64,000 bases of DNA from Planctomycetota bacterium (GTDB taxonomy: Bacteria; Planctomycetota; B15-G4). The notes beneath the pieces were generated by a model, which worked only from the letters and a program-made list of their open reading frames with translations, did not search any database and had not been told where the DNA came from. Both the position numbers and the translations under genes were made by a program. Shown here piece after piece: positions 9,944 through 18,338 of this stretch. Numbering within the stretch: position 1 is the stretch's first letter; every line of letters starts with the position of its first letter. Where the stretch lies: contig BQJR01000002.1 in NCBI GenBank assembly GCA_021604805.1, positions 456,665 through 520,664 of the forward strand, read 5' to 3'.

Positions 9944-11410
9944 TCAAGCTCCTCGCTTGGCGGCGTTGCGCACGGCGTGGACGATGTGGTGCAGGTCGTC
10001 TTGGGGCAGGACACGGAACACGAGCACGGCCGCCACGTAACTCGCGACCGACACCAGCACGATCGGGATCAGCCCGAGCTGCATCACGGGTTGCGCGGCG
10101 AGCAACATCACCAAGCCGGCGCACAGCGCGCGCAGCGTGGACACCGACGTGCTGCGGTTGAAGATGCCCGCCGGCATGAGGCGCACGGCCACGATCAACA
10201 TGAAGGCTTCCGTGATCACCGTGGCGATGGCCGCGCCGAAACCGCCGTTGCCCATGGAGTTCTGGAAGAACGGGATGAAGACCCAGTTGAGCAAGGGGTT
10301 CAGCGCTGCGGCGCCGATCGAGGCCTTGGCCCAAGTGCCTTGCTTGTCGTTGGCGATGAGTGCAGAGCCGAGCCCCACCGTGGCGCAGACCAAGATCATC
10401 GACAGCCCGAGGATCTGCAGGTTGCCGATGGTGTGGAAGAAGTTGTCGGTCTTGAAGGTGAGCGCCACCAGGTGTTCGGCCACGAGCATCATGCCGAGGC
10501 CCACCGGCACCGCGACCAACATCATCAAGTTGAAGGAGCGACGTGTGGCCACGCCCGCTTCGCCGTCGCCGTGATCGTTGGCGAACTTGCGCGTGATCGC
10601 GGGGAAGACCGTCGTCATGAAGATGTTCGTGATGAAGAGCATCGTGCCGTAGAAGCGGAAGGCGGCGCCGTACCAGCCGACCACGTCGTCGCCGGCCATG
10701 TTGCCGAGCATCAGCACGTCGACCCGCACGTAGATCTCGCCGAACACGATGAAGGTCATGAAGGGCACGGCGCCCTTGGCGATGCGACGGTACTGCGCGA
10801 GCTCGAAGCCCAGCGCGAAGGGCACGCGACGGTAGAGCACGAGCCCGGTGTAGAGCGTGGAGATGAGTGCGCCGGCCAGGTGCACCCAGGCCACGGCCAC
10901 CAAGCCGTGCCCGCCCCACAGCAGCGCGACGCAAGCCACCGTGACCACGAGCTTCTCGAGGATCAGGCCGGCGGCGGGCGCCCAACCGAGCTGTTCGCCT
11001 TGCAGATACGTGGAAAACGTCTGACCGAAGGAACCGACCACGAAGCCCAGACCGATGATGTCGATGGCGGCGAGCGGGTCGCCGGTCACGCCCATGGCGC
11101 GGCCCACGATCATGATCAGCGGGTACACGATCAGCGCGAGGCCGAGCTTCAGGCTCATGGCGTGCGCGAGCAGGCGCTGACCTTCGGTGGAATCGCGCGC
11201 GACTTCCTTCTGCAGGAAGGTGTTGATGCCCAGGTTGAGGAACACCGACGCGATGAAGGCGAAGGACAGCGCGAAGAAGAGCTGACCGAAACCCTTGTCG
11301 CCGAGGTAACCGGTGAGCGCGAGCAGCAGCACCCACGACAGCGCCGTCGTCACGACCTGGCTCATCATCTGGAAGGCCGCGTTGCGCAGCACCTTCGACG
11401 TCATCGACAT
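9944..11410 (-). CDS. wzx: Wzx-type polysaccharide flippase (MATE/MOP, PST family)
   Basis: A 488-residue polytopic membrane protein with about 12-14 hydrophobic helices and the usual opening of repeat-unit flippases (NAAFQMMSQVVTTALSWVLL, then GDKGFGQLFFALSFA). It would move the undecaprenyl-linked repeat unit across the inner membrane. The start at 11410 overlaps the polymerase/ligase gene by 10 nt and has AGAGGA upstream. Its neighbours (polymerase/ligase, co-polymerase and OPX) complete a Wzx/Wzy pathway. The family assignment is strong; substrate is unknown. Confidence 0.9.
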   Translation of the reverse strand: MSMTSKVLRNAAFQMMSQVVTTALSWVLLLALTGYLGDKGFGQLFFALSFAFIASVFLNLGINTFLQKEVARDSTEGQRLLAHAMSLKLGLALIVYPLIMIVGRAMGVTGDPLAAIDIIGLGFVVGSFGQTFSTYLQGEQLGWAPAAGLILEKLVVTVACVALLWGGHGLVAVAWVHLAGALISTLYTGLVLYRRVPFALGFELAQYRRIAKGAVPFMTFIVFGEIYVRVDVLMLGNMAGDDVVGWYGAAFRFYGTMLFITNIFMTTVFPAITRKFANDHGDGEAGVATRRSFNLMMLVAVPVGLGMMLVAEHLVALTFKTDNFFHTIGNLQILGLSMILVCATVGLGSALIANDKQGTWAKASIGAAALNPLLNWVFIPFFQNSMGNGGFGAAIATVITEAFMLIVAVRLMPAGIFNRSTSVSTLRALCAGLVMLLAAQPVMQLGLIPIVLVSVASYVAAVLVFRVLPQDDLHHIVHAVRNAAKRGA

Positions 11411-12936
11411 GGGACATCCTCTGCGTCTGCGTCGCCGAGCTCGGCGGGGTCGATGCCGGCTGCGAGCAACTCACGGTTGCGTCGCGCCTCCACGTGCACC
11501 GGGATCATGGTCGCGAGGAAGGCCCCGAGGTAGACCATGTTGCGATAGAAGGTGAGCTGCAAGTCGTAGTACGCCACGATCACCTGGTTGATGATGAACA
11601 CGATCAACGTGACGGCGACCACCTTGTAGAAGGGTCGCGTGAGCACGCGGTAGTCCATCGCGAGCTGGATCACGAGCAGGCCGAAGGCCGCGAAGAAGAG
11701 CGTCATCCCGATGAAGCCGGTCTTGGTCCAGAACCAGTAGATGCAGTTGTGCGGGATGTAGTCCCAGAGCGGGAAGTCCACCTCCTCGAGCGGCATCACG
11801 ATCAGGTACTTGTTGCCGAAGCCCACGCCGGCGGGATACGTGCGCACCGTTTCCTCGAGATTGAACTTCTCGATCTCGCGGTACTCGTTGGAGCTGTCTT
11901 CCTCGCCGCTCGCGTCTTCGCCGAAGATCGAGCGCACCTGCTGCACCGGCATGGCGAGGCCGCTCGAACTGTTCCAGAAGACCACGAAGTAGACCGCGAT
12001 CACCGGGAGCGTCGGCAAGACCGCCTTGACGAAGAGCTGCTTCAGGCGCTTCTCGAGGAAGAAGAACATGATGATGATGCCGATCACCACCGTGCCGTAG
12101 GCGATGCGGCGCTGGGCGTAGATGAAGGTGATGAAGGTCGTGGGCGCGGTGAGCGCGGTGAACAGGATCATCCCGCGCGGCCCCTTCAGCAGCAGCGCGG
12201 CGATGCTGAAGATGAACGAGGTCATGATGAACACGGCGCACTCGTGGCTCGTGATCGCGGGCACGTCGCCGATGTCGCCCTTCAGGTCGATGAAGTAGCG
12301 CCACACACCTTGAAAGCCTTTGATCGCGATCGGGATCAGGATGCACCAGGTGTTCACGATCACGTCTTGCTTCGTGCGCACGAGCTGACTGCCCACGAAG
12401 TAAGTGACGATGAAGTAGAACAGCGCGCGCACTTCCCAGAGCACGATGTTCGGCACGCCGCCGCGCGCGATGCCCCAGGCCATGAAGGTGAGCAACACGC
12501 AGGCGAAGAGCGCCACCGGCCCGTGGTACGCCGCGTGCTGCCAACGGAAGCGTCGCGTGACGACCATGTTCATCAGCCACGAGAACAGCATCAGCCCGAG
12601 CAGGCACTCCACCGGGTTCGTGGGCAGCGGGATGCCGACCGAGTTGTTGAAGTTCTCGAAGAAGGGGATCTGCAGCGTGAGCGGCGCGTCGAGCCCGAAG
12701 ATCTGGTACTGCTCGAAGAGCAAGGCCGCGAAGAGCAGGAAGCTGAAGGCCCAACCGGGGCGCGCCACGAAAGTGATCAGCACGCCGATGCCGATGGGCA
12801 GCGCGATCGGCGCCGCGAGGTTCCCGTTGGTGAGCACGACCACCGCGCCCACGATCAGCGACGCGAACACGGTGATCAGCAGGCGCACGGGCGCCGTGGG
12901 CGACGGGCGTTCGATGGCTCCGGCCCAGGTGCCCAT
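11401..12936 (-). CDS. O-antigen ligase/Wzy-type polymerase-like membrane protein
   Basis: A 511-residue polytopic protein with at least ten hydrophobic segments and a large loop at about residues 335-420 that is likely periplasmic. The loop ends in WDYIPHNCIYWFWTKTGFIG, which matches the PHN-x-G region of the Wzy_C/O-antigen ligase superfamily. Its position beside the flippase suggests it is the repeat-unit polymerase, but ligase and polymerase cannot be told apart by sequence. The start at 12936 lies 2 nt after the stop of a 46-codon gene, so it may be translated by reinitiation; no clear ribosome site is present. Confidence 0.82.
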   Translation of the reverse strand: MGTWAGAIERPSPTAPVRLLITVFASLIVGAVVVLTNGNLAAPIALPIGIGVLITFVARPGWAFSFLLFAALLFEQYQIFGLDAPLTLQIPFFENFNNSVGIPLPTNPVECLLGLMLFSWLMNMVVTRRFRWQHAAYHGPVALFACVLLTFMAWGIARGGVPNIVLWEVRALFYFIVTYFVGSQLVRTKQDVIVNTWCILIPIAIKGFQGVWRYFIDLKGDIGDVPAITSHECAVFIMTSFIFSIAALLLKGPRGMILFTALTAPTTFITFIYAQRRIAYGTVVIGIIIMFFFLEKRLKQLFVKAVLPTLPVIAVYFVVFWNSSSGLAMPVQQVRSIFGEDASGEEDSSNEYREIEKFNLEETVRTYPAGVGFGNKYLIVMPLEEVDFPLWDYIPHNCIYWFWTKTGFIGMTLFFAAFGLLVIQLAMDYRVLTRPFYKVVAVTLIVFIINQVIVAYYDLQLTFYRNMVYLGAFLATMIPVHVEARRNRELLAAGIDPAELGDADAEDVPCR

Positions 12937-12938
12937 GA

Positions 12939-13079
12939 CTACTTGCCGAACTGCGTGTACGCGTACACGAGGTTGAGGAAGCACAGCGCCACGTAGCTGC
13001 CGATCACCCAGCGGTCGAGCTTCTCGACGCGCAAGCCGATCACCAAGGTGAACACGATCCAGAGCATGATCATCTTCAT
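12939..13079 (-). CDS. 46-residue two-helix membrane protein
   Basis: A short open frame wedged between the BY-kinase-like gene (10 nt upstream) and the polymerase/ligase gene (2 nt downstream). It translates to 46 residues with two hydrophobic segments (about 2-16 and 26-42) separated by a charged RVEKLDR turn, and ends in QFGK. It has three candidate ATG starts (13079, 13073, 13067); the first leaves the smallest gap. The frame fills its slot exactly, which supports a real small gene. I do not recognise a family. It could be a small partner of the polymerase or co-polymerase, which is inference from position only. Confidence 0.6.
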   Translation of the reverse strand: MKMIMLWIVFTLVIGLRVEKLDRWVIGSYVALCFLNLVYAYTQFGK

Positions 13080-13089
13080 CGCGGCGTCT

Positions 13090-14052
13090 CTAGAGGAAGC
13101 GGTAGAGCCAGGACGGGATCCACAGCTCGTGGTAGTTCGCGATCACGCCGAGGAAGCGCGCGCCGTCGAGCTTGCGGTAGTAGGCGGCGAGGCTGCCGCG
13201 CTTGGTCGCGCCGAGTTTCACCACGGTCACGATGCCGCTCACGTGCTCGGCGATGAGCTGACTCTCGGTGAAGGCGTTGGCCTCGGCGCAGTCGATGATC
13301 ACGAAGTGACCGTCGCGTTCGAGTTGCGCGAGCAGCTCGGGGAGCACGCCGCGGTTGAGGCAGCGCACGGGGTCGCTCAGGTCGAGGCCGGCGCGGATCA
13401 ACTTCAGGTTGGCGCGGCCGGTGTCCACGAGCACGTCGGTGAGGTCGTCGCCGGGGTGCAGGTCGCTGAAGCCGGGGCCGTCGTCCACGTTGAGCAGCGT
13501 GTGTTGGGTGGGACGACGCAAGTCGAGGTCGAGCAGCACCACGTCGCGACCGGTGTCGCGCGCCATCGCCACGGCGAGGTTCGCGGCGATCATCGAACGC
13601 CCCTCGCGCCCCTTCGGCGACATCACGGCCACGCTGCCTTCACCGTCGAGCGCTTCGAGGATGCTGAGGTAACCCACGCGCAAGTGCTCGAGCAGCCGCT
13701 GCACGGGGTTGTGCCCGTGGATCATGACCTCGGAATCGAAGTCTTCCTCTTGGAGCACGCGGCGCGAGCCGAAACCGCGCGGCAGCGTGTAACGCTTGGC
13801 GCCGACCAGCAGGCGCGGGAAGAACATCAGCACGTCGATCAAGCGCCGCGGCACGAACAAGAACGTGTCGACGACGGCGTGCGCGACCTTCGCCGCCCAC
13901 CCCGCCTGCGCACGCTCCTGCCCGCGCTGCTTCCGCTGCGCCTGCGCGTGCGCCTTGGCACGCGCGCGCAACTTCCGGCGCACACGCAACACGCGCCACA
14001 CACGCGAGAGGCGCCGCAGACGCACCGAGCCGATCTGAGGTTGGATCTTCAT
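13090..14052 (-). CDS. BY-kinase/CpsD-like P-loop ATPase with altered Walker A
   Basis: A 320-residue SIMIBI-class ATPase of the CpsD/CapB type, encoded apart from its membrane co-polymerase. Residues 1-50 are strongly basic, residues 60-85 are hydrophobic, and the ATPase core runs from about residue 108. The P-loop at 147-153 reads KGREGRS, where a BY-kinase would have a GK(S/T) lysine; arginine 152 replaces it. Walker A' (LLDLDLRRP, 173-181) and Walker B (FVIID, 250-254) are intact. The C-terminus (IPSWLYRFL) lacks the tyrosine cluster that BY-kinases autophosphorylate. It may bind nucleotide and regulate Wzz without kinase activity. The stop is TAG, and the start follows the wzz stop by 8 nt. 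Confidence 0.82.
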   Translation of the reverse strand: MKIQPQIGSVRLRRLSRVWRVLRVRRKLRARAKAHAQAQRKQRGQERAQAGWAAKVAHAVVDTFLFVPRRLIDVLMFFPRLLVGAKRYTLPRGFGSRRVLQEEDFDSEVMIHGHNPVQRLLEHLRVGYLSILEALDGEGSVAVMSPKGREGRSMIAANLAVAMARDTGRDVVLLDLDLRRPTQHTLLNVDDGPGFSDLHPGDDLTDVLVDTGRANLKLIRAGLDLSDPVRCLNRGVLPELLAQLERDGHFVIIDCAEANAFTESQLIAEHVSGIVTVVKLGATKRGSLAAYYRKLDGARFLGVIANYHELWIPSWLYRFL

Positions 14053-14060
14053 GGCGCGGC

Positions 14061-15533
14061 TCAGATGTGCAGCTTCGGCACGGAGGCGAGGATCTTCTCG
14101 TCGAAGGTGAACACCATCTCCTCTTCGCGCACCACCGACTGGTCGAGGAACTCGAACAGCAGGATCAAGCCGAGCCCGAGGAAGATGCCGCCGAAGATGC
14201 CGCCGAGGATCAGCAGCGGGACCCTGGGCGAGGCGTGACGCAGCGGCACCTTGGCCGCGTCGAGGATGTTGAAGCGGTTCTGCTGACTGGCCAACTCGAC
14301 CTGCTGACTCACGCGCGCGTGCTCGACCTTCTCACGCAGCTGCTGGAACAGCTCCTGGTTGATGATCACCTCGCGCTGCAGCGCGTTGAGCGCCATCTCG
14401 CTCTCGGGGATCTCGGCGACCTTCACTTCCAGCTCGTCGATCAGTGCTTCGTAGTTCGACTTCATGTGGATCGCGGCTTCGAGGTCCACACGCGCGGTCT
14501 GCAAGTTGGCCGTGACCTCTTGGTAGGTCGGCGAGCGCACTTCATTGGTGGCCGTGGCCTCTTTGTTGTTCTTCTCTTCGGCGAGCAGCATGTTCACCGC
14601 GCCGTACTTGGCCTCGGCTTCCACCAGGTCGGGATGACCGGGGCGCAGGCGCGCGCGCTTCTCGGCGACCTCGATGGCGAGCATCTCAGCGCGCACATTG
14701 AGCGGCGACGCGTTCGTGAAGGTCGCCGACTCCACCACCATCTCGGCTTCGCCCGAGAGGCGCTTCTCGAAGAGCTGCACCTTCAGGCTCAGCGTCTCGA
14801 TCTCCATGATCACGTTGGTGAGGTCCTTGCGGAACCCACCGAGCTGCGCGAGATAGGCCAGCTGACGCTCGGGCAGCTTCTCCGGGTGGTCTTCCTTGTA
14901 GGCGCGCAGGCGCGTCTCGGCGCGCGCGAGCTGCGCTTGGTAGAGGTCGAGCTGCGCCTGGATGAAGTCCACCGCGGTCGTGGCTTCGCGACGCCCGCCT
15001 TCGAGCGACTTCTCGATGAAGAGCTCGGTGATCGTCTCGGCGATCTCCTTGGCGAGCACCGGGTCACTCCAGGTCGCGCCGATGGAGAACGAGTCGGCCC
15101 CCGACACGCCGATGAAGATCGCCTCGCGCAACTTGCCCAGTTCGGCTTCGACAGCCAAGGGCTCGGGATCGTCGCCGAGCAGATTCAAGCGTTCGATCAA
15201 CGACTCGAGCAGGGTGCGCGAGTAGATGACCTTGTCGAAGCTCAGCATGTAGTCGTGCACGCTGAGTTGCACGGCGGTCTGCCAACGCACGAGCGGGTTG
15301 AGCACTTCGTCTTTGCCCAGCAGGATCGACGTGCTCGACACGTAGGTCTTGGGCATCAGCAGCGCGGCCGAACTCGCGATCGCGCTCACCAGGATCGTGG
15401 GCAGGATCAGTGTGCGCTTGCGACGGAACAGGATCTCCAACACGTACTTCAAGCTGAAGCGCTGGTAGACCATGTCGGCGCGACGCGAGCGCGGCGACTT
15501 CTCCGAGGTGATCGCGGGGCGGTTGGCGTCCAT
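14061..15533 (-). CDS. wzz: Wzz/GNVR-type polysaccharide co-polymerase
   Basis: A 490-residue chain-length determinant. Its layout is a cytoplasmic N-terminus, a TM helix at about 42-62 (LILPTILVSAIASSAALLM), a long periplasmic domain rich in coiled coil (about 175-430), and a second TM helix at about 443-467 with glycines. A 22-residue cytoplasmic tail follows. It should control polymer length and bridge the polymerase to the OPX protein. No kinase domain is fused; the ATPase is the next gene. The start and the stop of the OPX gene share one base (TGATG), indicating translational coupling. Confidence 0.9.
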   Translation of the reverse strand: MDANRPAITSEKSPRSRRADMVYQRFSLKYVLEILFRRKRTLILPTILVSAIASSAALLMPKTYVSSTSILLGKDEVLNPLVRWQTAVQLSVHDYMLSFDKVIYSRTLLESLIERLNLLGDDPEPLAVEAELGKLREAIFIGVSGADSFSIGATWSDPVLAKEIAETITELFIEKSLEGGRREATTAVDFIQAQLDLYQAQLARAETRLRAYKEDHPEKLPERQLAYLAQLGGFRKDLTNVIMEIETLSLKVQLFEKRLSGEAEMVVESATFTNASPLNVRAEMLAIEVAEKRARLRPGHPDLVEAEAKYGAVNMLLAEEKNNKEATATNEVRSPTYQEVTANLQTARVDLEAAIHMKSNYEALIDELEVKVAEIPESEMALNALQREVIINQELFQQLREKVEHARVSQQVELASQQNRFNILDAAKVPLRHASPRVPLLILGGIFGGIFLGLGLILLFEFLDQSVVREEEMVFTFDEKILASVPKLHI

Positions 15534-16558
15534 CAGTCGTCGTTCACGTCTTGCAGCTCATCCACGATGAAGATCGTGCTGAGCGACGGGGTGAACTGGC
15601 GCAGCACGTAGTTGAGCTGCGCGATGCCCTTGGTGGGCACGTAGATCACGTCGTCCGCGGAGAGCGGGATGTTCGCCACGTAGGCGCCTTCGCGGTAGAT
15701 GCTCTCCACGTCCACGGTGATCACGCGCACCTGCTTGCCGCCGGGCAGCGGACGGATGATGCGCACCTCGCTGGCGACGGAGTCTTCGGTGAGGCTGCCC
15801 GACATGGCGAGCGCTTCGAGCAGGTCGAGGCCGTCGCCCACGGGGACCACACCCGGGTTCTTCACTTCGCCCATCACGTACACGAGGCGCGTGGTGTTCT
15901 CGGGCAGGAAGATCACGTCGCCGGGTTTCAGCTTCACGTTGAGTGAGCGGTTGCCGCGCAACAACAGGTCGTCGAGATTGATGCGCATCGCGGTGTCTTC
16001 ACCGCGCGTGATCGTGAGCGCGCTGCGGTCGGCTTCCTTGAGGAAGCCCTTCGCGAGACTCAGCGCCTGCAACAACGTGGCCTGGTTCTCGAGTTTGTAT
16101 TCGCCGGGCCACTGGAAGGCGCCGAGCAGGAACACGTTGTTGTTGTTGAACTCCTTCACCACGATCGTGGCGTGCGGATCGAGGTAGGACTCGCCGAGCA
16201 CTTCTTCCACGTAGCGGCCGGCTTCGTCGCGGGTCTTGCCGGCGAGCGAGAGCGAACCGAAGAGCGGCACCGTGATGTCGCCGTCGGGGCCGATGCGGTA
16301 GTTGCCCGAGATGGCGTCGTCGCCCCAGATCACGAGGTCGAGCACGTCGCCGGGGCCGAGCTTGTACACGTAGCGCTCGTCGTCCTCTTCGAGCAGCGCG
16401 GAGCTGGGCGGCTCCACGTCGAGCAGCTCTTCGTCCACGTACCACTCGCTGGTCGACACGTCGTGGAACTTCACCGGCTCACGGTCCTTGCCCGAGCTGA
16501 AGCAGGCGGTCGCGCTGAACGCGACGAGCAGCGTGGCGATGACAAGGGGCAGACGCAT
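15533..16558 (-). CDS. wza: OPX-family polysaccharide export lipoprotein (Wza-like)
   Basis: A 341-residue outer-membrane export protein. It has a signal sequence with a lipobox-like FSATAC (cysteine 19), a Poly_export domain at about 65-150 (YKLGPGDVLDLVIWG) and two SLBB-like units starting near NVFLLGAFQWPGEY and LVYVMGEVKNPG. There is no obvious amphipathic C-terminal helix of the E. coli Wza kind, so the outer-membrane pore may be formed differently. It is the first gene of the leftward operon, with GAGAGAGC before the ATG. The divergent control region to its right is shared with the WecG-type gene. Confidence 0.92.
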   Translation of the reverse strand: MRLPLVIATLLVAFSATACFSSGKDREPVKFHDVSTSEWYVDEELLDVEPPSSALLEEDDERYVYKLGPGDVLDLVIWGDDAISGNYRIGPDGDITVPLFGSLSLAGKTRDEAGRYVEEVLGESYLDPHATIVVKEFNNNNVFLLGAFQWPGEYKLENQATLLQALSLAKGFLKEADRSALTITRGEDTAMRINLDDLLLRGNRSLNVKLKPGDVIFLPENTTRLVYVMGEVKNPGVVPVGDGLDLLEALAMSGSLTEDSVASEVRIIRPLPGGKQVRVITVDVESIYREGAYVANIPLSADDVIYVPTKGIAQLNYVLRQFTPSLSTIFIVDELQDVNDD

Positions 16559-16817
16559 GACGAGCTCTCTCGGCCGACCGCCTGCAAGGCGATCGAGATC
16601 CAGGATTCCGAGTTCCTTCCTCGACCGGCCGGCCCGTCGCGGTTGAGCGATCCGCTTGCGAATTCGTTACCGAAACGCGCAATCGACAGATGCGATGCGG
16701 TCCGATCGACGATCCAGCCGCAGGATCTCCGCCATATGGGTATCGGCCCACTCGTGCTTCAGGCGCGGGCCACGGCAGACCGATGAAGACATGTCGATAT
16801 CTCCATAGGTCTTCAGC
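16559..16817. promoter_or_regulatory. divergent control region of the polysaccharide operon and wecG-like gene
   Basis: 259 nt of noncoding DNA between two divergent starts, so it must hold the leftward promoter of the 15-gene operon and the rightward promoter of the WecG-type gene. It is less GC-rich than its surroundings in places, for example around 16660-16690 and 16780-16810. I can point to a TAGGTC box at 16806-16811, 6 nt before the rightward ATG, and an inverted repeat at 16784-16815. I cannot identify a convincing -35/-10 pair for the leftward operon. Confidence 0.55.
16784..16815. repeat. 7-bp inverted repeat next to the wecG-like start
   Basis: TGAAGAC at 16784-16790 and GTCTTCA at 16809-16815 are perfect inverted copies separated by 18 nt. 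They end 2 nt before the ATG of the WecG-type gene. The arrangement could be an operator overlapping the promoter or, if transcribed, a weak stem that hides the start. A 7-bp repeat can also arise by chance. Confidence 0.35.
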
Positions 16818-17633
16818 ATGTGCCCGCCCAGCCCCGCGACCCAGCAGCGCTCCGCGACCCTCGCCGACGCACCGCCCACGGTGCAGCTCGCCGACTTGCC
16901 GATCTCGCGCGAAGACCTCGCCACCACGCTCACGCGCATGGGCGAGTGGCTGGCCGGCCCGACACCGCGCCGCGTGGCCACCGCCAACCTCGACTTCCTC
17001 GAGATCGCGCGACGCCACGACGCCTTGCGCGCCTGCCTGCAGGGCGCCGACCTCGTCACCGCCGACGGCGCGCCGTTGTTGTGGCTCTCACGCTTGGCCG
17101 GCGAGCCGATCCCCGAACGCGTGGCCGGCGCCGACTTCGTGCCGCTGCTCGTGGGCGAAGCCGCCGCGCGCAGTCGCAGCGTGTACTTCCTCGGTGGCGA
17201 AGACGGTGTCGCCGAACGCACGATCGAAGTGCTGCGCGAGCGTTACCCCGACCTGAAAGTCGCCGGCTGGTCGTCGCCCTTCCTGGATCTCAACGATGTC
17301 GACGGTTGCCGCGCCGCCGCCGAAGCCGTGGCCGCCACCTCGCCCGACCTCGTGCTCGTGGCCTTCGGCTGCCCCAAGCAAGACCTGTTCATCGAGCGCC
17401 ACCTGCACGAGCTCGGCTGCCACGTGGCGGTCGGCGTGGGCGGCACCTTCAACTTCATCATCGGGCGCATCAAGCGTTCACCGATGCTGCTGCAGAAGTG
17501 CGGCCTCGAGTGGCTCTGGCGCTTCGCCGTGGAACCGCGCCGCCTGTTCCTGCGCTACTGGCGCGACGGCAGCTACTTCCTGAAGCTCTACGCGAGCGCG
17601 CTCTGGCGCAAGGCGCTGCGTCGCGCGGTGTGA
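16818..17633 (+). CDS. WecG/TagA/CpsF-family glycosyltransferase (GT26)
   Basis: A 271-residue GT26 enzyme that would transfer a sugar (ManNAc or ManNAcA types in characterised members) to a lipid-linked acceptor at the inner membrane. Family features visible are the N-terminal ATANLDFLEIARR, the catalytic-region LVTADGAPLLWLSR, then VAFGCPKQDLFIERH, VGVGGTFNFIIGRIKRSP and the WLWRFAVEPRRLFLRYWRDG tail that associates with the membrane. It is divergent from the polysaccharide operon but clearly part of the locus. It has no good Shine-Dalgarno, and TAGGTC sits 6 nt before the ATG. It converges with the next gene at an 8-nt gap. Confidence 0.9.
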   Translation: MCPPSPATQQRSATLADAPPTVQLADLPISREDLATTLTRMGEWLAGPTPRRVATANLDFLEIARRHDALRACLQGADLVTADGAPLLWLSRLAGEPIPERVAGADFVPLLVGEAAARSRSVYFLGGEDGVAERTIEVLRERYPDLKVAGWSSPFLDLNDVDGCRAAAEAVAATSPDLVLVAFGCPKQDLFIERHLHELGCHVAVGVGGTFNFIIGRIKRSPMLLQKCGLEWLWRFAVEPRRLFLRYWRDGSYFLKLYASALWRKALRRAV

Positions 17634-17641
17634 CCGTCGGC

Positions 17642-18241
17642 TCAGTAAGCCGGGTCGTTCTTGAAGGCCATGCACTCCGACTTGCCCTTCACGCTGATGC
17701 CGCGACCGTTGAAGAGCGTGCGTTGCGTGAGGTCCTTGCCGTAGACGTGCAGTGAGATCGCGCGCTCGGTGCCCGTGTTGCGCACGCGATGCACTTCGCT
17801 GTCGGGCTCGCGGTTGTCGCCCATCTCGCCGGCGCCGAGCGTGTCGCGACGCCCCTCTTGCAGCACGATCAGGCCCTCGCCGTCGTCTTCCAGCACGCTG
17901 TAATCGGTGAGCTCCAGGCGACCTTGCAACACGCCGAACACGCACCAGGTGTCGTGATCGTGGATCGCCGTGCAGGCGCCCGGTTCCCAGAGCAGCACCA
18001 CCACCGTGAAGCCGTGGTCGGGGCAGTGCACCACTTGGTGACGCCGGTACTTGCCGGGCAAACGCTTGTCGGGATCGCTCTCGCGCCACATCTCGTCGAG
18101 GTCGTGGCCTTCGACCACGGCGCGGGAGATCGCCTCGCGCGCGCCGATCACGCAGTCGGCGAACTCGGGATTGCGCGCGCACAAGTCACGAAGTGACGCC
18201 GCAACAGCTTGAGTGAGGTCCTGCCCAGCGATGGAAGCCAT
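17642..18241 (-). CDS. cysteine dioxygenase-type cupin (thiol dioxygenase)
   Basis: A 199-residue single-domain cupin of the CDO_I family, likely oxidising a small thiol (cysteine or 3-mercaptopropionate) to its sulfinate with iron and O2. The 3-His site is visible as IHDHDTW (His94, His96) and the later EVHRVRN, and LHVYGKDL carries the conserved C-terminal His/Tyr region. Cys100 lies four residues after the second His, near where eukaryotic CDO has its Cys of the Cys-Tyr cofactor, but alignment is needed. A TAGACT box ends 6 nt before the ATG with no ribosome site, so the mRNA is probably leaderless. It is divergent from the acyl-CoA ligase. Confidence 0.82.
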   Translation of the reverse strand: MASIAGQDLTQAVAASLRDLCARNPEFADCVIGAREAISRAVVEGHDLDEMWRESDPDKRLPGKYRRHQVVHCPDHGFTVVVLLWEPGACTAIHDHDTWCVFGVLQGRLELTDYSVLEDDGEGLIVLQEGRRDTLGAGEMGDNREPDSEVHRVRNTGTERAISLHVYGKDLTQRTLFNGRGISVKGKSECMAFKNDPAY

Positions 18242-18247
18242 GGCGGT

Positions 18248-18253
18248 AGTCTA
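18248..18253 (-). promoter_or_regulatory. -10 box (TAGACT), predicted leaderless start for the CDO-like gene
   Basis: On the reverse strand TAGACT is followed by exactly six bases and then the ATG at 18241. With normal sigma-70 geometry the first transcribed base would be the A of the start codon. No Shine-Dalgarno is present and no good -35 is seen. Confidence 0.55.
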
Positions 18254-18325
18254 GCGGTGACGCGCGGGGCGTAAAGGGAGCGCGCCGGAGACGGCCTACG
18301 TCCAGCGCATCCCGCTCACGCTCGC

Positions 18326-18331
18326 TAAACT
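18326..18331 (+). promoter_or_regulatory. -10 box (TAAACT), predicted leaderless start for the acyl-CoA ligase
   Basis: TAAACT lies 7 nt before the ATG at 18339, with GC-only sequence between and no ribosome site. It mirrors the box of the divergent CDO-like gene 72 nt away. A clear -35 is not visible. Confidence 0.5.
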
Positions 18332-18338
18332 GCGCCGC

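Noticed and set aside
9929..12996. Long plus-strand frames over the flippase and polymerase genes
   Set aside because: The reverse strand encodes clear polytopic membrane proteins with family motifs; the plus-strand frames are composed of E/H/R-rich noise.
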